A DNA stretch of 64,000 bases from Pomphorhynchus laevis (Eukaryota > Acanthocephala > Palaeacanthocephala > Echinorhynchida > Pomphorhynchidae): NCBI GenBank assembly GCA_012934845.2, contig WNNJ02002023.1, positions 1-64,000 of the forward strand. The letters run 5' to 3'. The notes beneath the pieces were generated by a model. It made no database searches, was not told where the DNA came from, and saw only the letters and a list, made by a program, of their open reading frames with translations. How positions within the stretch are numbered: the stretch's first letter is position 1; each line of letters starts with the position of its first letter. Shown piece by piece: positions 37,481 to 48,651 of the stretch. The position numbers and the translations under genes were made by a program.

Positions 37481-37499
37481 TTAAAACTATGTTTGGTTT

Positions 37500-38165
37500 A
37501 AGAATATTTGGTTTAATATGTAAAGATGACATATTTAAATTTACAAGAAACATATTTTTGCATGAGCATTCATGCATACCATATAATATAAAATATAATA
37601 CATTAAATAATGAAATTTTAAGAATTGCAACAATATGTAATGATATTGGCTTTCTTCAAAATCATTTAAATAATTTAATAGATACATATTTTAAACTAGG
37701 TTACTATAAAAATAACATCAAGCAGAAAATAGTAAAATATATAAATCAACACAATAATATAAAGAATAAATTTAAAATCTTAAGTGGCAAATTTTTATGG
37801 ATGGATAATAAATAATATACTTTGTATTAGAATAAGATACTAGATAGTTATTTCAGAGGAAATACATCATTAGCATGTATTTGGCCCCGCTGCTATGTTG
37901 GGTAGAGGAGTTAGGGGCCGAAACCTGATAGCATAGCAGTTCCTCCTGATGACCTCTAATTCTTATTCTGATACAACATCTGTTATTTATTAGTCAATTC
38001 ATAAAAATGACGTTTATTTTAAATTTCAATTTTTTATTTTAACTTGATTTAAATTATAGAAAATCTAAAAACAATTATTAATTTTATTATTTAATTATTA
38101 AATTTTGATTTAGCATTATTATGTTTTGTTTATTTTATAATTATATTCAATACGTAGACTCAGTT
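37500..38165 (+). mobile_element. Penelope-like element, 3' end copy with full terminus
   Basis: A plus-strand frame to 37815 encodes the C-terminal RT block (KDDIFKFTRNIFLHEHSCIP ... NNLIDTYFKLGYYKNNIKQK). It is followed by the family terminus: TATTTGGCCCCGCTGCTATG at about 37880, TTAGGGGCCGAAACC at 37910, ATAGCATAGCAGTTCCTCC at 37928, then CAATTCATAAAAATGACG and AATACGTAGACTCAGTTAGC. The catalytic part is absent, so it is 5'-truncated. Confidence 0.85.
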
Positions 38166-39028
38166 AGCTGATTTAATAATTGAACAATTTTAAAATTATT
38201 GAGCAATAGAGTGTATTGTTGAGTTAATATCAAATTAAATTTAGAGCTCTCGTATTGATTAAACTATCTTAGTTATTCGAAAACGTGAAAGTGTAATATG
38301 ATTTACATGTGGTTTTGCGATAAAACAACTCTAATCACGATAATATCTGTTGTTTGCACAACAGCATTAGGCCAGAGAATTTTTTACTTAAAGGTAGCTC
38401 ATGTCATTATAATGCATTTAAAATGCGTTTAATGTTTATATATATCGTCAATCAGTTGTAAATGTACATTTGCTGAAAGTAAATCTGGGCTATCTGTCAA
38501 AAAAATATGCCATTCATAAGGTAATTATCAGATAATTATATTCGTCAGTATGTCACAATTGTGGGGCGTGTTATTTTCTATTTTGACAGCTTTAGCTAAA
38601 ATAATTCATTTTGACAGAAAGTATTCAGTACTAACTCGCAATATTATGTTGTGAACAGGAATACCAAAATGTGATGTTATCGTAGAAATACGATCTAACA
38701 TTGCAATTAGATCAATAAGCACCAAAAGCAAAAGACGTTTATAAACCAAATGTATTTTATCGTACAACCACCGTGCAGCTTGTACTTAAATTTTTTATGT
38801 AAACGTTCTATTTTACAATATTTAATTTTCGCAATTCGACTTTGAAGAACACATATTGCAATTAGGAATTTGCATAAATCTCTATTTTAGTAAATTATTA
38901 AAACAAGGTTTTAATAGATTTCAAAGTAGTAAATTAAAACTTGTGAGAGAATCATTCTCACAAAGGTTTTTGTGAATTGCTGCATTATCGTACAGTATAT
39001 TGCACTTACATGTTGAATACCAAAGATA
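38166..39028. other. AT-rich spacer before the right inverted-repeat arm
   Basis: No gene or recognised element seen. Confidence 0.4.
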
Positions 39029-41923
39029 TTGTATTTTATCAATTGCACTAAAGAAATCATTTATTTCATTTATTTAACGTGACGGTTATAAAGCTGTAAT
39101 AACTTACTTCACACGTGATATTAAACGTGTTGTCTAATAGTCTTACCTCATCATTAATTTATTTTGGTATCTGCATTTAATAAAATTGATTTAAAATTAT
39201 AAATTTACAATCTAAATTTAAAATATAAATTAAAAACTGCCAATTTTTTATTAATTTTTAGTAAACTATTAAATAATATATTAATAATAAATTTCATAAT
39301 AAATATTTACATAGTAGTTAAACAATAAATACATAATTTATTAAATAATTAAATTAAATAATTTACTTTATCTAATTTATAAAAATTAAGTGTTTATTAG
39401 ATAAATAATGTTGATTTAAATTATAGTCAATACATGTTAATGTGTTTAGCAAACAAAATACTTTGTAATATGCTTTTAATCTAGAAATATTTTTTGGGTA
39501 AATCAGTTAAAGTACTAGCAAATAAATTTAAATTATTTGTAAATAAAATTAAAAATAAAAAAATGTTGATTTAAACTTTAGTAAAATACATGTTATAGTG
39601 TATTCGCATAATAGATCAGTAAAATATTAAAGTTTCTGTGTATTAACCGTAAGTATTAAACAATAACATTTTATTGTTCATAATATTAAATTATATATAA
39701 TATTCAAAACAATATTTTACTACAAAAATAGCCAATTCGACTATATATTATTTTTAGATAGTAAATTAATATCAAAATTAATATTGTTCTTGTATTTCAG
39801 TTGCCAATCGTTATATATTTAGTGAAGCAAAACTATTTGCTATAAAATTAAATAAATTGAAGTTTTTTAAAAATATATCATATATTTAGCCATTATCGAT
39901 TATCACATAAGACAAATTCTTTTAAATAAGCTTTTTAGAACTTTTCTGTCAAACAGAGTAACTCTTTGCATGTTAACTTGAAAAGGGTTACTGTGGATGA
40001 CCGAAAATTAAAAAAAAAAGAATTTGTCTCGAATCGATATTGACTATGCCTAAAAATATGAATAAAATTTATGTCAAATATAGACAATTTAATATTTAAA
40101 TCCACATTTTGCTAAATTCACAGCTTTATAAAACAGGGATAGATCAGTTTGCAATATATCGAGTTGTTTATCAAGCTATCCATTGCTCTACTAAATGTTA
40201 ATTGTAAACTGATTTTATCAGTTAAGATTTTACAATGATATTTGCAAATTAAGTATTTTATTCGATTTCTAAATTAACTTTCTCGCTGTTTTTTGTTGTT
40301 ATATTTATTTCTACATGAATTTAAAATATCTTGATATCATCATTTTCCTTAACAACTTAATTAACAGTAAAATTCGGTTTCAACGATATTTATTTTTGCT
40401 AATGAGATTAATAATCTTTTAACGAGATTAGCTTTTTCTTTAACAAGATTAAAATTCCAACAATAGCTATGTGTGCAGCAGAAGAAAGTTTGGCAAGCCC
40501 ACTTGCTATAAAATCACACATCTGCACTCCGCCTTGTCGATATAAATTGAACGAATATTATCATTTAAACAAAAGAAAATACTTGCAGAAAATGATCAAA
40601 GCTACCGATTTCAAAAAGAAAATTTCAAGATATTGACATCAAGACAAATGCTGGGCCGCCTCCGGTTTCGGCATCACATTGATCTTAACTCAAGTGTTAA
40701 AGTGACATTAATTTTGCAAATACGGCTGGATTGAATTTTTATTATTATTTTTTGCTGAAACTTGTGAACACGCATAAGCAGACAATGAGCAACTGGTTTG
40801 TCTTGTAATTTTCACAAGTAACCATACTCAATTTTCAAAGCACTCTTTCGGGTTCATAGATTGTAGTCCACAAAAAATAGTGCGCGAACAGTTCAAAACT
40901 TAAATGCTTTGTTTAATCGAATATGTTTACTTAATTAATGTTGTCAATTAAAAGGATTTAACGTGTTTAATATTTTTCTAACATTTGTTCAGCATTGATA
41001 AATAAATTGCAAGATTTTTCTTTTTATAAACATATGAATACACATTGTAATAAATACAAAAATATAAGAAATTCAAATATTTAATAATTCACTCAATTTT
41101 GGAAATGTTGAAATTGAATGAGATTATATTCAATGCTTTTGATAAGAATACAATAATTTAATAAATATTTAATATTCGACGTTTTTATTATTTTGATTTG
41201 TAATGAAATGTAATAAAATTCTGATTATCAACTATTCTATCTATAGATATACATATGACCAAAGTGATGTCAGCATGTCATCCATATCACTTATGTAATG
41301 CAGATGATATTATGTAATTATATAAAGTAAATTTCTATAAAAATAGTGTTTTAACATTTAAATATTTTATAAATAAATATTAATTAAGTATATTATATTA
41401 AATTTCATTAAGGATTCAGAATTTTCAATCCTAGAAAATGCTTTTGATAAGAAGACACAAATTTCAATATATATTTAATGTTCCCCTTTTTTATTATTTT
41501 GATTTGTAATGAAATGTAAGTTGTAGGTTACAATAATCTATTAAAATGTAGGTTTTCAATCAGATAATTATAAATATCATAAATATTTTAAGTTTAATTA
41601 ATTGTTCATCAATTAAATATTTACGATTTAAATATTGTCACGATTTTATTTTTTTAGATTCACTAAAATAATAAAGTTACTATTTATACGATTTACTAAA
41701 ATCCGTTGTTAAATTTATATCCTAATTTCAAAAAGAAACATTGAAGTTTTATTAACGTTTTTGCTTCCATTCACGACTTTTAAGTTAATTTTCAATTTAA
41801 AAGATTTTTAATGTATTTTTTAGAGTACGTGGTTTTTTTAAGTTTAATAAATACTAATTACTAATCAATTTAGTATTTTCGATTTAACATTGTCACGATT
41901 TTACAATTTAGATTTACTAAAAT
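39029..41923 (-). repeat. Right arm of the 2.9-kb inverted repeat
   Basis: Reverse-complement copy of 16382-19272 (2895 versus 2891 bp). Differences noted include a one-base indel near 39200, substitutions near 40537 and 40714, a two-base indel near 41120 and two substitutions near 41402-41410. The homology begins and ends abruptly, leaving a 19,756-bp interval between the arms that contains the complete Islet gene. Confidence 0.93.
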
Positions 41924-42640
41924 TCGCTATTATCATATTCATTTTATGGTCCACCATGAAACAAATATTACTTCTTGATGATTTTATAGTATAATTACAT
42001 ATATATATTTATTTTAACGCGTCAAATGACTTTTACTTAATAAATGAGTAGGAACATTGTTTATACTGAAATTCAATCGCCAAGTGCTGCACAGTATCAT
42101 AATACTGTGCAAATCATCAAATACTTTTTCGTTGAATAAATTGTGTCGCAAATCATCAGTCATCGATAAAGATCAATATTGTTTTCAACTAGTAGATATG
42201 TGAGTTGTAAATTGCATGTCGGCACTTAATTGACAGTAGTTTAGCGAAAACAGTACAAATATTATGTATAAAATACTGTGTTGTTATAAGTCCACGAAAT
42301 ATATTCATTAATGTAAAGCAGCCGCGAATAGTTGTAATTTCAATAAGAGAGTAGATAAATCCTGCTGATGGTCTTGTTCAGACTTCCCACAGTTTGTTGT
42401 TGTATGAGACGTAGAAACCTTTTAATTTTCAACATGAGTATAAGCTTAGATTCTTATCTAACCTTCCACTCGGCTATTTAGCATGCATTGAATGCTTGTA
42501 GTCGTGCATTTAATGTTAATAAATTGACGAAGTAAGCCATTATAAATGAATTGGATGATAAATTTGTAAAACAATTTAAACACGATTTGGTTAAATCTGA
42601 AATAAATAATTAAAAAAAGACATCCATATCCTACAATTAA
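41924..42640. other. AT-rich spacer
   Basis: No supported gene. The possible minus-strand reading at 42458-42655 has no recognisable features. Confidence 0.4.
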
Positions 42641-42645
42641 AATTT

Positions 42646-44480
42646 GTGTGTTCATTATATCAACTAATTAAGTGGTGCTTGCTTTTATCCTTTTATCTTA
42701 TGTGGATGCTGTTAAAACGCAAATGCGATGAACACACTTTCCGTATAATAATGAAACATGATAATAAATTAAAGAAATTATATGCTGGTCAGATATGCCT
42801 AAGACAAAGTATTGATAATGTACTCAACCTGTCAAATATCGTGATATCTCCTGAGATTACCGGTATTTTACAACTTGGATTGAATTCACAATTAAAAACT
42901 AAATTTATTTTGCAGAAACAAAAGCTTGCGGTTGAGAAGTTATATCAATCCTTTAAAGAAGAAAAAGAAGTGCCAATGTTAAATGATGAGTCCTTACGAT
43001 GTGAACTCAAAAACTTTGGACTAAAGAGATAACGAACTACAACAAAGATGTTATTACAAAGGAGCAATATAAACAACTCCAAATGCTAGAAAACAACGAA
43101 AATGTAGTTATTCGAAAGGTCCGCATAAACAACACGATCGTCATTATGAATAATGAATATTACATAAACCAGCTTGAAAAAATATTATCGGATCAGTCAA
43201 AGTTTGTAAACATTACAGAAAACGTTGACAATATTGTCAATAGTATGACTAAAAAAGTGAACAAGATATTATCCGATATTAACGAAAATCCTCCTAAGGA
43301 TAAACGAATTTTTAAAAGAGTTATTGGATACAGATCAACTGGATACTTATATGGTAACCCCAAAATACACAGAAACAACACAGCACCGCTAATGCATCTA
43401 ATAATTTCAACACTCCAAACAACATTGTATGATATTTCTAAAATCCTTAACGATATAATAGCGTCACATGCTGCACAATAATATACCTGCAAATCAAGTG
43501 GTGAGTTAGTTGACAGATTACTTTTAAGCAACCCAAACGGTATAATGGCTTCAATGGACGTTAGCGATTTATTCACAAGCATACAAATTCGTGATTGCAT
43601 TAAACTGGCGTTAGAATACGTATACAGTAAAAGAGCACATTAAACTAATGCCTTGTCAAAAGAACACTTTAAACACTTACTTAAGTTCTGCTCAAATGAA
43701 TATATCTTTACATGTTCTAATGGAGATACATACAAACAAATTGATGGAGTTGCCATGGGTTTGTATAGGGACAAACAATAGCCAACCTTTATGTGGGTCA
43801 CTTGGAAAGAAACATATTTTCGTTAAATAATTGAGCGAAAGTTTAAGTTCTTCACTTTACGGTTGAGCTTGAAAACCAAAATGTATTACCGTTCCTCGAC
43901 GTACTTGTCAACAATATTGGCAATAACGTTGAGTGCTCGGTATACAGAAAAAAGCACTTATGATGGTCAGTGTCTGAATTTTTCTAGTATATGGCCGCTC
44001 AAATACAAAGAGAGTGTTATCAAATTGCTACTGCACCGCGCCTATCGTATTTGCACTAACTGGAATGAATTGCATAAGAACGAATTAGACAAATTCTTGT
44101 TAATAATAACTATCCATTTAGATTTGTTGATAGAATGATTAGGAATTTTCTAAAAACTACGAACCATAGTGTGCGACATCATCATACTAATATTAATCCC
44201 ATGAAAATTAGCTACACAATATTGAACAATTGTATGATTAAAAGACACTTGCACAACAGTGTACTAGCAACGGTTGTATTCACGACTGATTAAGGTGCGA
44301 TTAAGAAGCATATGGAAGATAAACATAACATTAAGGTATCTAAAAGGAAATAATTGATGATAAAAAGGCTTTAATGAAAGAACGTAAAGTTGTGAATTTA
44401 CGAAGTCTAGAAGCGATATTCATCAAAGAGATGAATCCTACTATCAATCGCAAAGATGAAGGATTCGAAAATTAAAATCT
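42646..44480 (+). mobile_element. Penelope retroelement (classical type), broken
   Basis: N-terminal segment at about 42720-43030 with LSNIVISPEITGILQLGLNS, then EQYKQL and NNEYYINQLEKILSD. The RT core follows: GYLYGNPKIHRNN at about 43343 (the LPKIHK signature), a MDVSDLFTSI motif A equivalent at 43553, IDGVAMG at 43740, and GQCLNFSS...RAYRICTNW at 43970-44060. The tail LRSLEAIFIKEMNPTINRKD at 44400-44460 is typical of the end of a GIY-YIG domain. The middle of that domain appears to be missing. Several stops and frame changes make it dead. It is clearly different from the more numerous Penelope-like family elsewhere in the window. Confidence 0.85.
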
Positions 44481-44546
44481 TTTAAATGCTACTAAATTAG
44501 ATAACTTACAATTTAATGTAATTTGTATTTTTTATTTTACAGATGT

Positions 44547-44580
44547 CTGATGATGATCTATGTTAAGATCGAAATATCAC
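44547..44580 (+). ncRNA. Hammerhead-core-like motif behind the Penelope ORF
   Basis: CTGATGA, then a stem GATCT...AGATC closed by a short loop, then GAAA. This is the order of conserved hammerhead ribozyme core elements, which are known in Penelope-like elements. One unpaired T follows CTGATGA, so the first pair of stem II is imperfect, and I did not find convincing stems I and III. Candidate only. Confidence 0.3.
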
Positions 44581-44599
44581 AAGAAATTTTTGCAAGAAT

Positions 44600-45870
44600 A
44601 GGGCTACCTGAATAATATTTTCCAAGAAGGCTACCTGAATAAATTTGTTCGCTTATTGAATAAATATATTAGAGCTAAATACACATATATCATTAATATA
44701 TCGAAATATATATTTCATATCTTCTTATAATTTAAATTAACTTTTTAAACAGTTAAGGCCAAAACAGTTAGGCAACCCAACTCATTTATTTGAGATATAC
44801 TATTACCCCCATATAATAGTTATAGTTTATATACGTATATCTTTTTCCGAATTAATTAATTTTTGTTAACCCTTCTGTTAAATCTAGCAATTAAAATCAT
44901 AGGTATTTATACTCTAAAATTTTATTTTTTGTGTTTTTTTCCTGCCAAGAAATTTTTGTTGTTTTAATCTAGAAAAATACCTTCTTTATCATCAATATTG
45001 GATTTATTAAAAATAAGGCTACCTGGATAAAATGGTTCTCTGTTGAATAAAAATTGTTAGAATTAAATACACATATATCATCAATGATTAAAACATATAT
45101 TTCATATATTTATATAATTTAGATTTAGTTTTTAAACAGTTATGAACAAATTCATATTCAATAAAGTTTAAAAATAAGTCAACTTTAATTTAATATAATT
45201 ATAATATTAAATATTATATTAAATATTATATTTAATATAATGTAGATATAATTTTTATTATTTAATGTATTATATTTAATATTATACGATATGCATGAAT
45301 GCTCATGAAAGAAAATATGTTATATTATATAATATAAAATAGATATTATATATTTCATCAAAATTATATCTTTATATCATTTAGATTTATTTTTTAAACA
45401 GTTATGAACAAATTCATATTCTATAAAGCTTAAAAACAAGTCAGCTATAATTGGGCTACTATTACCACCCATTGGAACACCTTTTACTTGTCTAAATATA
45501 GATGTCCCTACTTTTAAATAATTTTGATTTATCAAAATATTCAAGGATTCAATTAATTCAATTTTATCCATATATTTATATTTACTTGATGGTTTAATTT
45601 TTGTTAGATAGGCGTTATAATTATTATAACATATATATGTGTATATCTTTTTCCGAATATAAGATTAATTAATTTTACTAACGCTTCTTTAATATCTACT
45701 AAATCTAGATTTGTATAAAGCGTACTAAAATCGTATGTATTAATATTTTGAAAATTTATTCCTTTTGTGTGTTCTAAAAATTATTTTGTAGAGTTAATAC
45801 TGAAATAGTGTTTTCGATTACCCTACAATATTTCTTGTTTAATTTAGTAAGTTGAAGTGTGCTTTAATTA
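44600..45870 (-). mobile_element. Penelope-like element fragments, rearranged
   Basis: Minus-strand pieces of the 23274-24850 family in duplicated order. A decayed block at 44600-44950, another at 44960-45190, and a well-preserved piece at 45377-45571 (MDKIELIESLNIL ... FRQVKGVPMGGNSSPIIADL) are followed by the upstream part to about 45860. The order suggests nested or tandem insertions followed by deletion. Confidence 0.75.
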
Positions 45871-45930
45871 CTTTGTTTCACCATTAATGTATTAATGTAT
45901 AATAGTAATTTACATTCGTGCACTACTATT

Positions 45931-46674
45931 ATACCTGCCGTATCCATTTAGGATCCAACGAGTGCAGCGACAATTCAGCAACAACCTCTGCCTAGTGTTT
46001 AAGGATGGTCCGCACAGCAATTCGATCTGGTTAAGAGCGTAAGCCTCAGACAATTAAGCAAAGTGTCGGAAACGCCTTTATTCACAATGTCAGACAGGCA
46101 ACCGAAACGACCAGTGTGTACCTCATTCTGCTGATGAGTGTTGCCGGGTACTCATCATTTCGATGCTGAAGTGGTTGTCTAGAAGTGACATGGTGATTGA
46201 AAATCGTGAATCGAAGTCCAGTATATCAAGTAACACCATTTAGTATAAATGCCGTATTTCGTAAGAAATCCTGGACCGTTGTCTACTCAGCACATTCGTG
46301 CATTACTATTATATATATAATAAAATTAATATATAAATTACATAAATAAATTTGTAAATATCCATCAAAGGCGTCTACACCGTGGACTTCGATTCACGAT
46401 TTTCAGGAACGATGCCACTTCTAGACGACCACTTCAGCATCGAAATGATGAGTACCCGGCAACACTCATCAGTAGAATGAGGTACACACTGGTCGTTTCG
46501 GTTGCCTGTGTGACATTGTGAATAAAGGCGTTTCCGACACTTTGCTTAATTGACTGAGGCTTACGCTCTTTACCAGATCGAATTGCTGTGCGGACCATCC
46601 TTAAACACTAGGCAGAGGTTGTTGCTGAATTGTCGCTGCACTCGTTGGATCCTAAATGGATACGGCAGGTATAT
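45931..46674. repeat. Inverted repeat, ~290-bp arms and 162-bp spacer
   Basis: Left arm 45931-46220 and right arm 46383-46674 are reverse complements with few differences (for example AGGATCCAACGAGTGCAGCG against CGCTGCACTCGTTGGATCCT). The arms are GC-richer than their surroundings. A weak reading on the minus strand (46570-46776) crosses the right arm. It may be a foldback element or an inverted duplication of a coding fragment; the family is not recognised. Confidence 0.88.
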
Positions 46675-46749
46675 ATTTCTAAAATGTTCAGATTGAAACT
46701 GGGGCGAACTACATCTATTTACCCAAGTGTGCGCCCAGTAATCTAATGA

Positions 46750-46785
46750 ACTCAAACCGTGCGTAACTTTACGCACGGTTTGAGT
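46750..46785. repeat. Perfect 16+4+16 palindrome
   Basis: ACTCAAACCGTGCGTA, the loop ACTT, then the exact reverse complement. It is a GC-richer hairpin 75 bp beyond the larger inverted repeat. It looks like a terminator-type hairpin, but no transcript is evident. Confidence 0.6.
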
Positions 46786-46789
46786 GGGT

Positions 46790-47205
46790 AAAGATTAACT
46801 TAAATAAAGATTAACTTAAAGACAAATCAATAAAAACACATTGATTATTAAAGGTCGCATTAAAATTAATTTAAAATATAATTCATCAAAATTAATTGAG
46901 TTAACAATTAATTAATTAATTGTTAATTAATTAACATTAAGTTTATAAATTATAAATTTATAATTAATTTATTAATTTATATTTATTAAATCTATGTTAT
47001 GTGAAAATAATTGCGTATTTGAATTTTATTCAAAGCTTTAAAATCCGAAAATAGAGCAATAATTGCCATTGTCAAATGTTGTGATTTCACTATATAATCG
47101 TAAATAAAATTAAAAACAACTTTTTAAGCAATAAGTCATACTTTTCAAATATTTGAATACGGATTGAACAAATAATCAGCACGATTTATGCAGATAATGT
47201 TAATA
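46790..47205. other. AT-rich spacer
   Basis: Low-complexity TTAATTAA runs at 46900-46990. It lies downstream of the minus-strand gene; I see no clear AATAAA for it. Confidence 0.4.
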
Positions 47206-47209
47206 TGAG

Positions 47210-47620
47210 CTAAGTTTGACTACGTTTAGCGCCAACAGATCGATGGATTTTGAGTATATCTAAATCTGTAATGTCATCGAGGTTATTTTTGCCTGAACCA
47301 AAACCATTGTGTTCGAACTTATGATACTGTGGAGAGTCAATGTTTGCTTTGCACATTCGACACAGTCTCTGAGGGGGTCGTGATCGATATTGTCTAACTA
47401 AATTAATTTTATCGATGGGCAATGCTTTTGCAGATAAGTCGAAATTTTCAGGGGCATAATTTAAAGTGGGAATGTTATTCCCACATTGTAAAGTGTTCAA
47501 ATATGTTTCTTCAACAGAAGATTTAGGGAAATTAATTATATCTAGAAGGGGGTTTCGTACTAGAATTTCATTACGATATTCTGGATGGTGATAAATGCAA
47601 GTAGATTCTCTGAGCCCCAT
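47210..47620 (-). CDS. Uncharacterised 136-residue protein, candidate ciliary gene
   Basis: Uninterrupted minus-strand frame starting at an ATG in good context (AAAATGG) and ending at 47210. The protein begins MGLRESTCIYHHPEYRNEIL and has NPLLDIINFPKSSVEETYLN, a central PTLNYAPENFDLS, a basic RQYRSRPPQRLCRMC with a short Cys pair (C-x2-C), and ends VGAKRSQT. It is soluble, with no signal peptide or membrane segment. I do not recognise the family. The Tyr/Pro/Asn/Arg-rich, low-secondary-structure look and the small size resemble microtubule-associated ciliary proteins. A near-perfect RFX X-box lies 70 bp upstream of the ATG. Its codon use is more balanced than in the AT-rich shadow frames. It could be single-exon or carry a further exon that I cannot see. 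Confidence 0.6.
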   Translation of the reverse strand: MGLRESTCIYHHPEYRNEILVRNPLLDIINFPKSSVEETYLNTLQCGNNIPTLNYAPENFDLSAKALPIDKINLVRQYRSRPPQRLCRMCKANIDSPQYHKFEHNGFGSGKNNLDDITDLDILKIHRSVGAKRSQT

Positions 47621-47689
47621 TTTTAAAATTTGAAAATAGTTTAAAATTTTTCAAAAAGTATAAACCTAGACTTTTTAATACAGAGCGCT

Positions 47690-47703
47690 GTTTCCATAGC
47701 AAC
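47690..47703 (-). promoter_or_regulatory. RFX X-box motif upstream of the 136-residue gene
   Basis: GTTTCCATAGCAAC (minus strand GTTGCTATGGAAAC) fits the 14-base X-box consensus RYYNYYATRRNRAC at every position in both orientations. X-boxes within about 150 bp of the start codon are typical of ciliary genes regulated by RFX factors. This one lies 70 bp from the ATG at 47620. Confidence 0.55.
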
Positions 47704-47873
47704 TTGTTATCCTAACATAACTTGTTAGTTTCGTAAAAATTACAGAATTAAACTTTATAGCAGGATATAACATATCAAAGCAAGGCCACGGAGATTTCAA
47801 GTTTGATCAACTTTATTGACAATTGACAATTTAAATTAAAAATTTATGTTTCAACGTTAAATCAAAACAGTGA

Positions 47874-48051
47874 TCTGATTGTGGCACGATATTATCCTCA
47901 CAGGTATTGATCTTATTTTTGATACAGCAGGACGCTACTAATCAGTCTGATTAGTAGCGTCCGATTGCTACTAATCAGACTGATTAGTAGCGTCATGCTG
48001 TATCAAAAATAAGACCAATACATGTGAGGATAATATCGTGCCACAATCAGA
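47874..48051. repeat. Nested palindrome (~85-bp arms, each ending in a smaller palindrome)
   Basis: TCTGATTGTGGCACGATATT from 47874 is matched by AATATCGTGCCACAATCAGA ending at 48051, and the arms continue inward with few differences. Near the centre, two 25-base near-perfect palindromes (GCTACTAATCAG/CTGATTAGTAGC) lie at 47934-47958 and 47967-47991, differing only at their central base. The whole is a cruciform-capable foldback. It may be a MITE, but no target duplication is clear. Confidence 0.88.
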
Positions 48052-48059
48052 AAATTTTC

Positions 48060-48640
48060 ACCTCACAGATGCAATCAAGTACAATCAAAACAGTTATGTT
48101 GAATCACGAGTTTAATTATTATTTTTGATATGATTTTTTCAAAATAAAATTATAAAATATCGATTCCAGCAAATAAGGCAATGATTAGCCCATTTGCAGG
48201 AAATCTTCAATAATTTAAGATGTTCCTACAATATTTCTTACCATCTGAACGAAAAGCTCACAGGAAGGCTGAAGCAGTTCGAGCAAGAGAAAATAAAATT
48301 TCACTATTTTATGATTTAAAACTTTGCTATATGATGTATAACGCTTAGGAGAGAGTTAGTCGCAATGGTTCTCAGCACATTACTCGCTTCAGGCCTTGCG
48401 CATCCGAAAGTAGAAAAAACTACTAAACTGAATAATGCTTGTTAAATTATTGATATCCTTTCACTGTACTTTGAAACTTTACCTTTTTTATTATTTAATA
48501 AAGTTATTATATTAAAGTTATTATTATTAAAGTTATTTAATATAGTTATTATATAACTTTACCTATTATTATTTTTTTATCGGGTGCCCCTACGTCTTTC
48601 GACAACGCGATCTTGTGGCTTTGGCGTGCGCTTACAGAGA
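48060..48640. other. Mixed AT-rich stretch, no supported gene
   Basis: A short reading at about 48180-48350 (with SERKAHRKAEAVRARE) is broken by stops and not recognised. A TTATTATTTAAT-rich run fills 48480-48580. Confidence 0.35.
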
Positions 48641-48651
48641 AGTCAATAGAG

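Noticed and set aside
16382-41923. Reading the 2.9-kb inverted repeats as ends of one giant transposon such as a Polinton
   Set aside because: The 19.8-kb interior carries Islet and unrelated retroelement relics, not capsid, integrase or polymerase genes, and the arm ends show no transposon termini or target duplication that I can see.
42458-42655. 65-residue minus-strand hydrophobic frame
   Set aside because: Low-complexity composition and overlap with the 5' side of the Penelope relic; no support.
46570-46776. 68-residue minus-strand frame across the right arm of the 45.9-46.7 kb inverted repeat
   Set aside because: No recognised domain, and it runs through both the repeat arm and the 16+4+16 palindrome; more likely debris.
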